Part shown: positions 11,777-22,349 of the stretch, one piece after another | Position numbering within the stretch: position 1 is the first letter of the stretch | Layout: each line of letters starts with the position of its first letter | From: Sycobia sp. Sy_11 | Taxonomy: Eukaryota; Arthropoda; Insecta; Hymenoptera; Epichrysomallidae | DNA: 64,000 nt | Reading direction: 5' to 3' | NCBI GenBank assembly: GCA_018907035.1 | Contig: JACCIC010000015.1 | Coordinates: 4,160,001-4,224,000, forward strand | Translations under genes and position numbers: made by a program | Notes under the pieces: generated by a model | Told to the model about the DNA's origin: nothing | Database searches by the model: none | What the model saw: only the letters and a program-made list of their open reading frames with translations

Positions 11777-12189
11777 TTTTTGATGGTTATTATTAAGCAC
11801 ATATATACCTGAATTATATTTAATATTAAAAAAATTATGATAATACATTGCAATAATGTTATTCAATGTAAAGAAAAATGCTCAAGGTTTAATTAAGTAT
11901 AATAACTAATATCGTCTTTTACATAATAAAATATTCTTATTCAATAATTTAATCCATTAACGAGTAAAACTACGGAGTTTCTAGCTCATTTTCCAGCTTT
12001 CCTTCTGATCTTATTATTAATTGGTGTTCACTTTGATTGGGCGTGGTCCGAATTACGTTTCCATATGCATTGGAAAAACAATATGGCAGTTTTCAATCTT
12101 TGGAATAACACTGAGTCAAAATTCAAAGACATAATTACGGTAGAAGATGGCGGATCCAATAGGGTAAATTGGAGTCGGTAGAATACGAT

Positions 12190-12665
12190 GTCCAGCTAGT
12201 ACTCCTTATTGACCGTACGCCCTTTTGGTAAGAATTCCTGATGCATTGCGCCAGAGTAGTCAAAGAAGACAGTGTGCAAAACATTGACATTTAATCGAAC
12301 TTGGCGTGTTTTCTTCGATCTTGCTTCTCCTGGACTCTTTCATTGGGACGATTGGGCTTTAGTTTTAACGTCATAATCACATACCCACAATTCATCACCA
12401 GTTATAAATTCTTTTGAGAAAATCAGCTTCATTATTGTATTCAATCAACATCTTCCTAGATATGGTCATGCTGTTCTTTTGATCAAAATTAAGCATTTTT
12501 GGAATGAATTTCGCTGACACTTGTCTCATACCCAAACATCTTCAGCAACTTCTCTAATAGTGATTCCATGATTTTTAAACACAATATCTTTCACTGCTTG
12601 AACGCTGTCATCTGTTGTTGACGTACTAGGACGTCCAGGGCGAGTCTGTATGTTTTTTTTTTACT
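12190..12665 (-). mobile_element. Mariner transposase fragment
   Basis: Read on the minus strand, this shows the HTH-linker region (GITIREVAEDV), then the first catalytic-Asp region (TGDELWVCDYD, KTKAQSSQ), then the segment containing VFFDYSGAMHQEF. The frame is broken by stops and indels and the third catalytic region is missing. It belongs to the Tc1/mariner superfamily, in a SETMAR-like mariner lineage. It sits exactly where the 5' part of psiP2 would be expected. Confidence 0.75.
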
Positions 12666-13890
12666 TTAAATAAACTGTCCTAATAATAGGTGTAACGCTT
12701 GAGTTTGACATTATTTTTTTCAAAATAACTATTGCAAACATTTCAAAGTAACCATTGCAAAGTTCAATTGAAAAAAAATAAATTTACAAACGAAAATAGA
12801 AGCTCCGGTTGACTACTCGTCAATATCGACATATGTACGATCGTCATACCTACTTAATCGAGGCGTATTTAATTGTTCATATTCTCTACTGAGCACTGAC
12901 GTCATCATGGCGTGAAACATAAATTCAAACTCAGGGCTGGATTTTAAGGCAACTTCGATAAGTAATTGTTACCTTATCAATTAATTAAAATTTTTATTCC
13001 CGCCTTATTCGACAACATTCGGTGTTGAAACTGTTGCAAAATATATTAAATAATTTTTAACTGGCTAAGTTCAACTGATGTAGAATGCATTGTTCATTAC
13101 ACGTGTATAGAATTGAGTTGACGTTAAAGCTCAGTATGGATTCTTCTAAAAGAGGACCTAATCCTATTTAATCATATAATCTTCATATAAATATTCAAAT
13201 CTACGTTGCTCATTAGAAATCAATAGAATTTTGATAATGAGTGTTGAGGTTTACAGCCGCAAGGAATATTTGTAAGCAGATGCTAAAAAATCTAGATATG
13301 CATAACGTAAAGAAAAAAGCGTATTTATATTACAATTTCATTTAAGAAGCGCCCTGAAAATAATTTTTATTATTTATAGCGCCCTTTTTATTGTCAATAT
13401 AAATTTTATTCTAATATTTAATCGTAACTTTTGGGATTCCTCGAACTTATATAATAGTATTTCTAATTATAGACATTAATTATAGTAATTAATAATATTT
13501 TACGCAATGATGCAATTCTTAAGTATATTAGAACTTTTCTAGCAAAGTCTAATTGCACTAAATGTATTTTCTGCGATAGAAGAAGTTTCTTGAATCTTCA
13601 TTTTTTTTCTGATTGGAGCGAAAATATTTTACCAGCTTTTGATTCCATGATCCGGTTAGAAGAGATACTTTGCTTGTATTTTTATTTGTTATGAGTGAAA
13701 GCTTCCTTTCCTATAGTACAATGCTGCAATGCTCTGATTGATATCATGGATTTAAAATAATCTATACGTTAATTCTAAATGTTCTATTTCATTGATTAAA
13801 AATTATTATTTAATGAATTTAATTAGATTTCTGATGGAGTCATGAAAAATATAACAGTCCTGACTTTTTGTCACGCTTTGACGTGTTCCT
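12660..13890 (+). repeat. Duplicated block alpha, copy 2
   Basis: Direct copy of 8690-10030, best conserved at 12790-13260. The 111-codon frame seen in copy 1 (9699-10034) is not maintained here, which argues against it being coding. Confidence 0.85.
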
Positions 13891-14620
13891 TGAATGATTA
13901 TCTTGAATAATTAAATCTTTAGTTTTCTTAATGAAAGGAATTTAACTTTTTTCTTTTGTTTCAACTCGAAGTGTATAAATTTAATTGATTTAATATTTGA
14001 CAATCGATAACTATTGTGCCTTCGGTACTTCGCAAGTTATCAAATGTTAGAAACTTAAAAAGACAATCTATTTTAACGAAACGTGCGGGAATCACATATT
14101 TTTCTCACTTTTTGCATCCTCTAATTAATAATCATGATATGGGAATGTGAACCCAAAGGAACAGAATTCAATATTTGAAAGTTAAAAAACATTTTGAAGT
14201 TAATATGTTTAAAATTATTTCTATATTTTAGAATCTAAAAAATGAAAATGTAGAGACAACAAAACGATATTACCCTAGATTTTTTTTCTCTAATATATAA
14301 AATCTGTAATATTATATTAAAATATTTTTATTTGTGGTTAAACTTACAGCGATGAAATTAAATATACGTTCCAATTTTCTAAAGTTCAGCATTTATGGTT
14401 TCCAATAGGATGACACTTTTAATATTAAACTACTGCAAGCGTATAAACACAAAAGTTTAGAGGAGAAACTTCGATCTCAAATAAATTGAGTTAGAGTTGA
14501 AAGTCTTCCAAAAATCGACGTTTAGACTCAGTGCATAATACAAATGTATTCTGATTTTCGCAGCAACTGCTTAATTCTACAACGTCTCATTTACGCTACA
14601 TAATCGTCGATCTCCATAAT
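13891..14620. repeat. Block gamma and unique spacer, copy 2
   Basis: From about 14210 this matches 20310-20720 in direct orientation (shared GAGGAGAAAC and AATAAATTGAGTTAGAGTT). The part before 14210 has no partner that I found. No gene is seen. Confidence 0.6.
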
Positions 14621-14905
14621 TTCAAATCTGTCATCAGCAACGATACATTCCACATGTCTAGAACACGCGGATTGATAAGTCTTATCACTACTTATATCGA
14701 TTTTCCATATAATTATCCCAAGATTTCATTCGACTTTATAATAAAATCCATGTATAAGAAAATTTCAAGCAATAAATCACAACCTTATATTCTACGAATT
14801 TCATTTATTACACAAAAGATATACATTAAAGTTGAAAAAATACTGACATTATATTGTGACAGGAATATGTCATGCGAAATATAGTGTCTCTAATGTTTAT
14901 GACAA

Positions 14906-14906
<1 letters not shown>

Positions 14907-14938
<32 letters not shown>
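14907..14938. repeat. (CT)n microsatellite
   Basis: A CT run at the position equivalent to 10849-10899 in duplicated copy 1. Confidence 0.9.
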
Positions 14939-14941
<3 letters not shown>

Positions 14942-15034
14942 CTCTTGTACTATATTGCACTATGACACTATTCAGTATAAGAACTCCATATAGAAATACA
15001 TACTTGAAGTAATATTTATTGAAGCATAAATTTT

Positions 15035-15756
15035 TTACTGTGTATAAATATAATCTGGATGTAGAACTTGAACGTTGTTTGGGGTATTTCCGGATTTCGG
15101 ATTCAGATTAGTCAGCTGATTGTTGTGATTGTCTGGACCCTACAAGAAATATTAACATATGTTACCATCGCAATTCTATTATATGATGAATATTTATTTT
15201 GAAATACATATTTTTGATCTGTTATTTTCATTTTCAAAAATTAGCTGTTAATGCACAATGAAACATATTTACATGTAAGGACTTTTCTTTAGTAGTTGAG
15301 ACAGCTATGTGAAAAAAATAATATATATAAATATTCTATAGTTTAATATTTTAATATTTAATATTCTATAGGAACTTATATTCTTCATTTGGATTCTACT
15401 GTAATGGACAGTATAAATTTTTTAATTAATTCAATTATTAATATATTTTTTATTATATGGACTATATAATTTTTATACTAAACTTTAGAAGTAATAAATT
15501 CAATTTTCATTATTAAAAAATTTGATAGTTTTACGCTGTAAGCAAACCTCGACAATCGGATAGTAAATAAACCTATACCTTTTTACTGCTCAAGTCTATA
15601 ATTAAATTATGAATTAATAAATAAGTTTTCATACGAATCTACAGTAGCACTTACATGAGTGTCAAGCGCTGCACGTTTTCTGCCTCTGATAGAATAAGCT
15701 ATACCTTCTTGATATAATATAATTAACATTACCAAAAAAATTTGAATGCACTTCAT
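15035..15756 (-). CDS. P3, small secreted peptide precursor (PDYIYTQ family)
   Basis: On the minus strand there are two coding exons, 15756-15655 (34 codons, phase-0 donor CAT|GTAAGT) and 15139-15035 (34 codons plus stop, acceptor TTGTAG). They encode a 68-residue precursor. Residues 1-22 are a signal peptide (starts MKCIQIFLVM). RGRKR ends at residue 28. The predicted mature peptide is about 40 residues, rich in Asn and Pro, without cysteine, and ends HPDYIYTQ. I chose the MKC start rather than the upstream in-frame Met because it begins a good signal peptide and an acceptor (CTAG) lies between the two at about 15789. An AATAAA follows the stop by 15 bases. The function is unknown; the layout is that of a processed secreted peptide. 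Confidence 0.7.
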
Positions 15757-15788
15757 CTTTTGATGGTTATTATCAAGCAATAATGTAC
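15757..15788 (-). other. P3 5' UTR segment upstream of the start codon
   Basis: Between the acceptor (TAG at 15791-15789) and the ATG at 15756 lies a 32-base leader, GTACATTATTG... It is matched almost exactly in P4 (21955-21986), which supports the splice site. Confidence 0.55.
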
Positions 15789-16279
15789 CTAGATTCAATT
15801 TAATATTAAAAAAAATTTCAATAATACATAGCAATAATGTTATTCAATGAAAATAACGGTGCTCAAGTTTTAATTAAGTATAATGACGTAATAACTAATA
15901 TCGATATTTACATAATTAAAAATTCGCATTCAATACTTTAATCCATGACCGAGTAAAACTACGAAGTTTCTAGCCAATTTTCAAGCTTCCCTACTGATTT
16001 TATTATTTCTTGATATTCCTTTCCATTCCCGTGGTCAACATGCGTTTCCACATAAATTGTAAACACAATATTGCGTTTCTACATGCATTGTAAAAACAAT
16101 ATTGCGGTTTTCCATCTTTGGAGTAAGACTGAATTAGAATTCGAAGACATAACTACAGTACAAAATGGTGGATCCAATAGGGCATATTGGAGGCTCGTGA
16201 AACTGTTACACATAAAGTTGCCAGTTCGTTCGACGTTGTAAATACATTCGACTCTCACCACGTGTAGATGAGCGATCAT

Positions 16280-17500
16280 AAGTCTTTTTACATTTTCTTT
16301 TTGTAATTTTTCAAATATTGTAATAATCTGTATTGGAATTCTGATTCAATATAGCCCAAAACATGTATACACGAAATGGGTGAAAGGTTTTCAAATTTTT
16401 CCATTCTCTGACCACTGTATTAAATCAACCATGTTTGAGATAATGAATGTATAATATGACCTAAAATTCTGATCGATATTAATTTTGAAATTTATACAGT
16501 TTGTCGCAAATTGGAAAAAAAATGTATTAAAGGTGGATTTTTTAAAGCTCGAAAATGAATTATTAATTCCGTGGTTTTGGTGGTTCATGGATTAATATAG
16601 ATCAGTGGTTAATGAAATTACCATACAAGTAATATATGAATTAATTGCGTATAATAATAAAATTCTTATAAATAAAGTTGTCAACGCCACATTTTAATAC
16701 AATCAATTAATGTGAAACATTTTATTTTTAATAGAAACTTTACTTACTTGTGCTGTTTCATAGCCGATAGTTTTCGAAGTATAAAAATACTCGCAGTCGT
16801 GCGCAGTTTTTATAGCGGAATAAACCAAAAATTATAAGCAAATCTGTGAATATACAAAGTGTAACAAAAATAAAGTTATCTGAAAAATTTTCAAAAACCA
16901 TATTATTGAATACTAAATATTTCATACTAAAATTTTTTCGCATTTAATTAAAGAAATTAAAGGATGAGCTAGATTTCAATCCATAAACAAATTTAGAGCG
17001 TTAGTAGGAGGTCATTTTACATTTTTTAAATATAATTATTTCTACTTTTGAAACCAAATTTCGAAAGAATGAAAATCCCTACTTTTCAAAAATCTATACA
17101 ATATGTAAACTCCATTTATTTCCTAAGGTTATGAAAAATTTCTTTTAATTATTGCAGAGATAAGCTATTAATAAATTTTCGTAAAGACTACTGATGTCGA
17201 AGGAAAATTTCTTAAAATGGTGATCTACATTGTGAAGTAACGTAATGTGAAATATCATTATCCTTATCAGACCTCGAGGCGATAAAAAAGGTAATGTTGA
17301 CATTGGTATGACTAGAATGTCTAGCGGGTAGTTTGAAAAGCAAGAAAGATTCTTATTTTTCAATGTGTTTATATAAACAATTAATATCAATGTTGTAGAT
17401 ACTAAAAATTATGAATAGAACAGAATAATATAAGATATTGTTGCAATTGTATGATCCTGAAATTTATAAACTTAGCCAATATTTCAAATTTACTAAATCC
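16280..17500. repeat. Duplicated block delta, copy 2
   Basis: Matches 22350-23560 in direct orientation with small indels. It includes the P3 promoter. Beyond the promoter I see no gene; the frames on either strand are not conserved between the two copies. Confidence 0.8.
16748..16814 (-). promoter_or_regulatory. P3 core promoter and 5' UTR exon
   Basis: On the minus strand TATAAAAACTGCGCACGACT begins at 16814. A TTCGAAAAC motif and then a GTAAGTAAAG donor follow, with the exon ending at 16748. The same arrangement is conserved in P4. The UTR intron runs from 16747 to 15789. Confidence 0.6.
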
Positions 17501-17509
17501 ATTTCACGA

Positions 17510-18026
17510 ACTGAATAGTGTTCTGATATGGCAGATTTTTATCTGCCTGCTGTCTTACTTTCCACTGCTTCCTACTATCTCCAGGGCGTCTTATCTGTTG
17601 GAATAGTTGGTGATGGATGAAGGTGAATCTAATGCAATCTTATCTTTTATCTCTATTTCTCACTCGTTATAGTTCCTTAATATAGTGATGTACACTTCCT
17701 ACTCCGCAATGGATTTTGAACTAATTACAATTTCTAATCAGCAAGAAGTATATAAGCGACTAACTAGAAGTGTTGATATGCAACAAATTTATAAAAAAAA
17801 ATAACCATGACTTATCATCCGCCACAATTTATAATCGAATCACTATAACGTGTAAACCCTAAACAAACTTAGAACTGCATAAATATCATTTATGATACGT
17901 AGAAATCTATAATCGATTAATTCTCATCATAATTCACGAAAAATAGTTTCAAACATTTAATTACGATGCTATAATCTGTGACAATTTTACAATCAGCTAA
18001 CCCTCGCTCATATTTTCCAATTTAAC
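17510..18026. other. Intergenic, no feature recognised
   Basis: AT-rich DNA with no gene, terminal repeat or transposase similarity that I can see. Confidence 0.4.
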
Positions 18027-18576
18027 TGTCTTGGCTTGGCGTCATGACACCTGTTCTTCCCGGCGCTGCTAGTTGATCCCTTTCCACGTGGCTAACTACC
18101 TAACTCTTTAACACCGCGTTATGATCCAATGGCCTGTCTACATCGGTCACGGGCCACTCTTCCGCCTCACGCCTTCCCCACTTCCGCGTGACAATAAATA
18201 ATTAAAGAAGGCACCTGGCCACTCACCGGTGCCGCAAATGATGGCGAAGACTTCCACCCGCTCGCTAATGACGCTAATCCGTTGATCTTTCGCGTCGCCG
18301 TCCTCTTCCCATAGCGTGCTAGCGGCCGATACAATGAAGACTCGTCCTCTTTATTCACCTCTTGTATAAGCACAGTAACTCACTTCGCGTAGAGAAAAAT
18401 GTAACGAAAAAACAATTGAAGAAATAGCAGGGTAATTTATGAGTACGGCGCACACATAGTACTTCAATGGCGGCCACTTCTTTATTGAAGTCGTCTTTGT
18501 TTTCTTCTTCCCGAGTCGATTAGCCAATCACCATTCTTCCCGAGTTGATTAGCCAATTACGCGCACACACGTTACA
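18027..18576. mobile_element. Possible solo LTR or retroelement fragment
   Basis: A GC-richer, complex 550-base segment in AT-rich surroundings that begins TGTC and ends TTACA, as LTRs do. Near its right end, a segment of about 28 bases containing TTCCCGAGTCGATTAGCCAA is repeated directly (about 18508 and 18537). No target duplication, primer site or coding region is visible, so the LTR reading is tentative. Confidence 0.25.
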
Positions 18577-18599
18577 TGTAGTTTTAGAAGTTATTTCTT

Positions 18600-19105
18600 C
18601 CTTAGAAGGTCATTTTGTTTTCTATTACTGTAGAGCCCAACTCAAAGAATTACTCGGAGAGATGTAGGTCCAGTACTATCGAACCTTCCGCTGCGTGCTT
18701 TCGAATTAGTTCTTCCGAACACCTCCTCTGTAATTATCGAAGGAGTAGAGGAGGCAGATTCGGTGTCGAACGAGGAGGGCTACGTTCGCCTCAGGTGCCC
18801 CAAATCGGCGCCGAGCCTTCGTCCTACGAGCAACGAAAAAAAAAAGAACACTCTTCCTCCTCATTATGTTTCGTGGTCTGAGAATAAAAACACTTGTTAC
18901 TATTCTCGAATAATTTCTTATTGTTACTTGCAACATTCCATCCATATAGTTCAGCATCAGCAGATAAGCTGATATTTAGAAAAGGACCACCCTCAGACAC
19001 ATAGATAAATAAGCATGTTTTGAATAGAAGGCCTAGGAAATTTAAAGTGAAGGATTTCTGCAAATTCACTTGGTAAATCATGATTGGTCGTAGATCGATT
19101 TTATT
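18600..19105 (+). repeat. Dispersed repeat R, longest copy (c)
   Basis: The core 18945-19105 matches 5878-6045 almost throughout. The part around 18889-18945 (TATTCTCGAATAATTT) also matches upstream of copy b near 10415. The beginning (TTAGAAGGTCATTTTGTTTT) resembles 5392-5420. The element is therefore longer than the core. The reading frames across 18615-18880 show no recognisable protein. Confidence 0.6.
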
Positions 19106-19289
19106 GGTTCAAACTCTGTTTCAAAAGTTCTCAGACTTTTTCAACAGAGGTTCAACCAGTGGCGCTGCCGATTTGTGATAATACGCATTCAAAAGGGATA
19201 TCTTCTTTTAAAATTCTTGCAAGATTTTATAATCTTTCGATGAATAAAGGTAAATTTATCGCGCTTTAAGTGACAAGGTGTTTTGTTTG

Positions 19290-20009
19290 TTGGTCCGAAA
19301 ATTAGTATTGAACAAAGAGCTAAGATCGAGTATTGTTTTAAACGCGACAAAACTCTTACTGAAACACATCAAATGATGCAGTAAGTTTATGATAGCAATA
19401 ATGTTTGAGTGGTTTTGACGTTTCAAAGACGGCAGGGCACATCTTAATAACGACGAACATTCAGATCAGCCGGGAACGGCGGTAAAGGAAAGGAACATCG
19501 AGAAAGTACGTCAATTCATTAAAAATGGACGGACATCGGCGGTGCGTTTCATGGAATTGGAATTAAATTTGTGAACAGCATCGATTCATCGCATTTTGAC
19601 CGAGCATTGGGATCTCTCAAAGGTTTATTCCCATTTTGTTCCATCCAAATGGAAATAAACCTTTATCATGAGAACTATCTTTATTCTATCGTAACTTGTA
19701 ATGAGATATGGTGTATTTAATAGGATCCGGAAATCAAACGTAAAAGTGTCGAATGGAAATCCTCTGTTGAGTCAAAACTCAAAAATGCACTCTTGGAAAA
19801 ATCAAGAATCACAACAAGCTTCATCCCTTGCTATGATTTCAAACGCATTATTCACCAGCAATTCATTCCACCTGGCAAAGCGGTTAATGCTGTGTAATAT
19901 CTTCGTGTTACCAATCATTTGTTTGTCCGTATTCATCGTTGTCGACCAGAATATCGTAAAAGTAGAGGCTTGCGTTTGCTATGTGATAATGCACTGTCGA
20001 CCATTCGCT

Positions 20010-20012
<3 letters not shown>
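19290..20012 (+). mobile_element. Degenerate mariner transposase
   Basis: A plus-strand remnant of a mariner (SETMAR-like) transposase. The N-terminal SIEQRAKIEYCFKRDKTLTE, the HTH-linker part (VRQFIKNGR) and the later DPETKRQNVEWKS and LLCDNALS regions are recognisable in order. Stops and frameshifts interrupt the frame many times. The 3' end is cut off by the (CA)n run that follows the LLCDNALS region. Confidence 0.75.

Positions 20013-20062
<50 letters not shown>
20012..20062. repeat. (CA)n microsatellite
   Basis: A pure CA run joined directly to the truncated mariner. Confidence 0.95.
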
Positions 20063-20063
<1 letters not shown>

Positions 20064-21167
20064 GTTATCTGTTAGTACATAACAGCTAAAAGATGCAATT
20101 CACTACATAAGTATTCACTACATAAATATTCACTAATTAGTTCAATTCATTGTTTTTAAAGATTCAGATACTTGAAAATAATAATCAACTAAACCAATTT
20201 CAATGATAAATTCGAATTCAGTATACCTAATTAATCTTTTCCGATTAACAATAAAAGTAAGTTATGTAACTAACACGTATCTAAAATCAAAATACTTTGT
20301 ATAAAATTATTTCTATATTACAGAATCTGTAGAGACAGCAAAATGATATTAACCTAGATAAACTCACTACTAATATATAAAAAATATATATATATATTCT
20401 AATATATGCAATCTGTAAAATCATATTTAATGATTTTTATTTGTGGTCAAAATTACAACGATTAAAGCATCAGTCCAATTTTCTAAAGCATGAAATTCAG
20501 CGTTGATGGTTTCCAATAGGATGATACTCTTCTCATTGGACTACTGCAAGCGAATAAGCAGGACAGTTTAGAGGAGAAACATAGATATCAAATAAATTGA
20601 GTTAGAGTTTGAAAGTCTTACAAAAATGAACGTTTGGACTCGGTGAACAATACAAATATGTTCCGATTTTCGCTGCAACTTCTTAACTTTACAATGTCTC
20701 ATTTACGCTACATAATCATCGATCTCCATAATTTCAAATCTTTCATCTGCAACGATACATTCCACAAGTCTAGAACACTCGGATTGATAAGTCTTATTAC
20801 AACTTATGTTGATTTTCCTTTTCATGTAATTGTCTCAAGATTTCATTCAACTTTATAATAATATCCATGTATAAGAAAATTTCAAGAAATAAATCACAAC
20901 CTTATATTCTACGAATTTCATTTATTACACAAAAGATATACATTAAAATTGAAAACAATACTGTGCTTATATTGTGATAGGAGTATCTCATGCGAAATAT
21001 AGTGTCTCTAATGTGTATGACGAATGTCCCTCTCTTGTACTATATCGATCGTCGTGCTCTGCTAGTTATAAACTATTTTTTTCTTTCTCTCTTGTTGCAA
21101 ACACTATTCAGTATAAGACCTCCCTATAGAAATATACACTTGAAGCAATACAGTAAGCATAGTTTTT

Positions 21168-21954
21168 TTACTGTGTATAAATATAATCTGGATGTAGAGC
21201 TGGAACGTAGTTTAGGGCATTTCTTGATTTCGGATTAGGATTAACGGGCTGATTGTTGTGATTGACTGGACCCTACAAAGAAATATTAGTCTATGTTACC
21301 ATTAAAATTCTATTATATGATAAATATTTATTTGGAAACACATATTTTTGATCTGTTATTTTCATTTTCAAAAATTAGCTGTTAATGCACAATGAAACAT
21401 ATTTACATGTAAGGACTTTTCTTTAGTAGTTGAGACAGCTATGTGAAAAATAGAATATATATAAATTTTCTATATAAGAACAATAGACCATAATTATAAG
21501 AAGTTACAGTAGATGCTTTAATTTTTGTTGCGGATCTTATATTCTTAATTTGGATACTACTGTAGTATATAGTATAAATTTTTTAATTTATTCATTTATT
21601 TATATATTTTTCACTATATAGACTATATAATCTTTATAATAAGCGTTATAAATAATAAATTTAATTTTCATTATTAAAATATTTAATAGTTACATGCTGA
21701 AAAAAAACTTGGGCTATAAGAATAGCCTCCACTGAGTATGAATAGTACAGCATATTTACGATAGTAAATTAACCGATACCTTTTTATTATTCGAGCCCAC
21801 AACTAAATTATGAATTAATAAAGTTTTTATACGAATCTACAGTAACACTTACATGATAGTCTAGTACTGCACGTTTTCTGCCTCTGGTAGAATAAGCTAT
21901 ACCTTCTTGATATAATATAATTAACATTACCAAAAAAATTTGAATGCACTTCAT
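21168..21954 (-). CDS. P4, small secreted peptide precursor (PDYIYTQ family)
   Basis: On the minus strand there are two coding exons, 21954-21853 and 21272-21168, of 34 codons and 34 codons plus stop, with a phase-0 intron. The donor is CAT|GTAAGT and the acceptor TTTGTAG. The 68-residue product starts MKCIQIFLVM, has RGRKR ending at residue 28, and ends HPDYIYTQ. Compared with P3, exon 1 differs at only a few positions. The middle of the mature peptide differs at many (for example NPNPKSRNALNY in place of NLNPKSGNTPNN), while the last eight residues are unchanged. The frame is open in both exons despite duplication, so it is probably functional. Its role is unknown. Confidence 0.7.
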
Positions 21955-21986
21955 CTTTTGATGGTTATTATCAAACAATAATGTAC
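21955..21986 (-). other. P4 5' UTR segment upstream of the start codon
   Basis: The acceptor TTTAG ends at 21987 and a 32-base leader precedes the ATG, matching P3. Confidence 0.55.
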
Positions 21987-22349
21987 CTAAATTAAATTTA
22001 ATATTAAAAAAATTACAATAATACATGGAAATAATGTTATTCAATGAAAATAACAGTGCTCAAGTTTTACTGAAGTATAATAACGTAATAACTAATATCG
22101 ATATTTACATTATTAAAAATTCGCATTCAATACTTTAATCCATTAAGAGTAAAACTACGGAGTTTCTAGCTTATTTGTCAACATTGCGTCTCTACATGCA
22201 TTGTAAAAACAATATTGCGGCTTGCCATCTTTGGAGTAAGACTGAATTAGAATTCGAAGACATCACTACAGTACAGAATGGTGGATCCAATAGGGCATAT
22301 TGGAGGCTCGTGAAACTGTTACACATAAAGTTGCCAGTTCGTTCGACGT

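Larger units (their letters stand above)
10555..12170 (-). repeat. Duplicated block beta, copy 1
   Basis: Colinear with 14620-16170 and 20720-22310. Landmarks shared by all three include AACGATACATTC, TGCACAATnAGAAACAT-like DNA, and AGATGGCGGATCCAATAGGG (12145) versus the GGTGGATCCAATAGGG segments at 16168 and 22282. In all copies the block carries one minus-strand member of the PDYIYTQ peptide family; here the member is broken. Confidence 0.8.
14620..16170 (-). repeat. Duplicated block beta, copy 2
   Basis: Matches 10555-12170 and 20720-22310 and contains the intact peptide gene P3. Copies 2 and 3 are clearly closer to each other than to copy 1, suggesting a more recent duplication. Confidence 0.85.
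20310..22310 (-). repeat. Duplicated blocks gamma and beta, copy 3
   Basis: Matches 14210-16170 with few large indels. It carries intact peptide gene P4. Block alpha is absent from this copy. Confidence 0.85.

Noticed and set aside
16079..16943. Minus-strand frames at 16079-16279 and 16758-16943, and the like in copy 3
   Set aside because: They are not maintained between the duplicates; the second overlaps the P3 promoter and UTR exon, which explain the conservation better.
18615..18972. Overlapping frames of 69-88 codons in a GC-richer stretch
   Set aside because: No recognisable domain, and they lie in dispersed repeat R; other copies do not preserve them.
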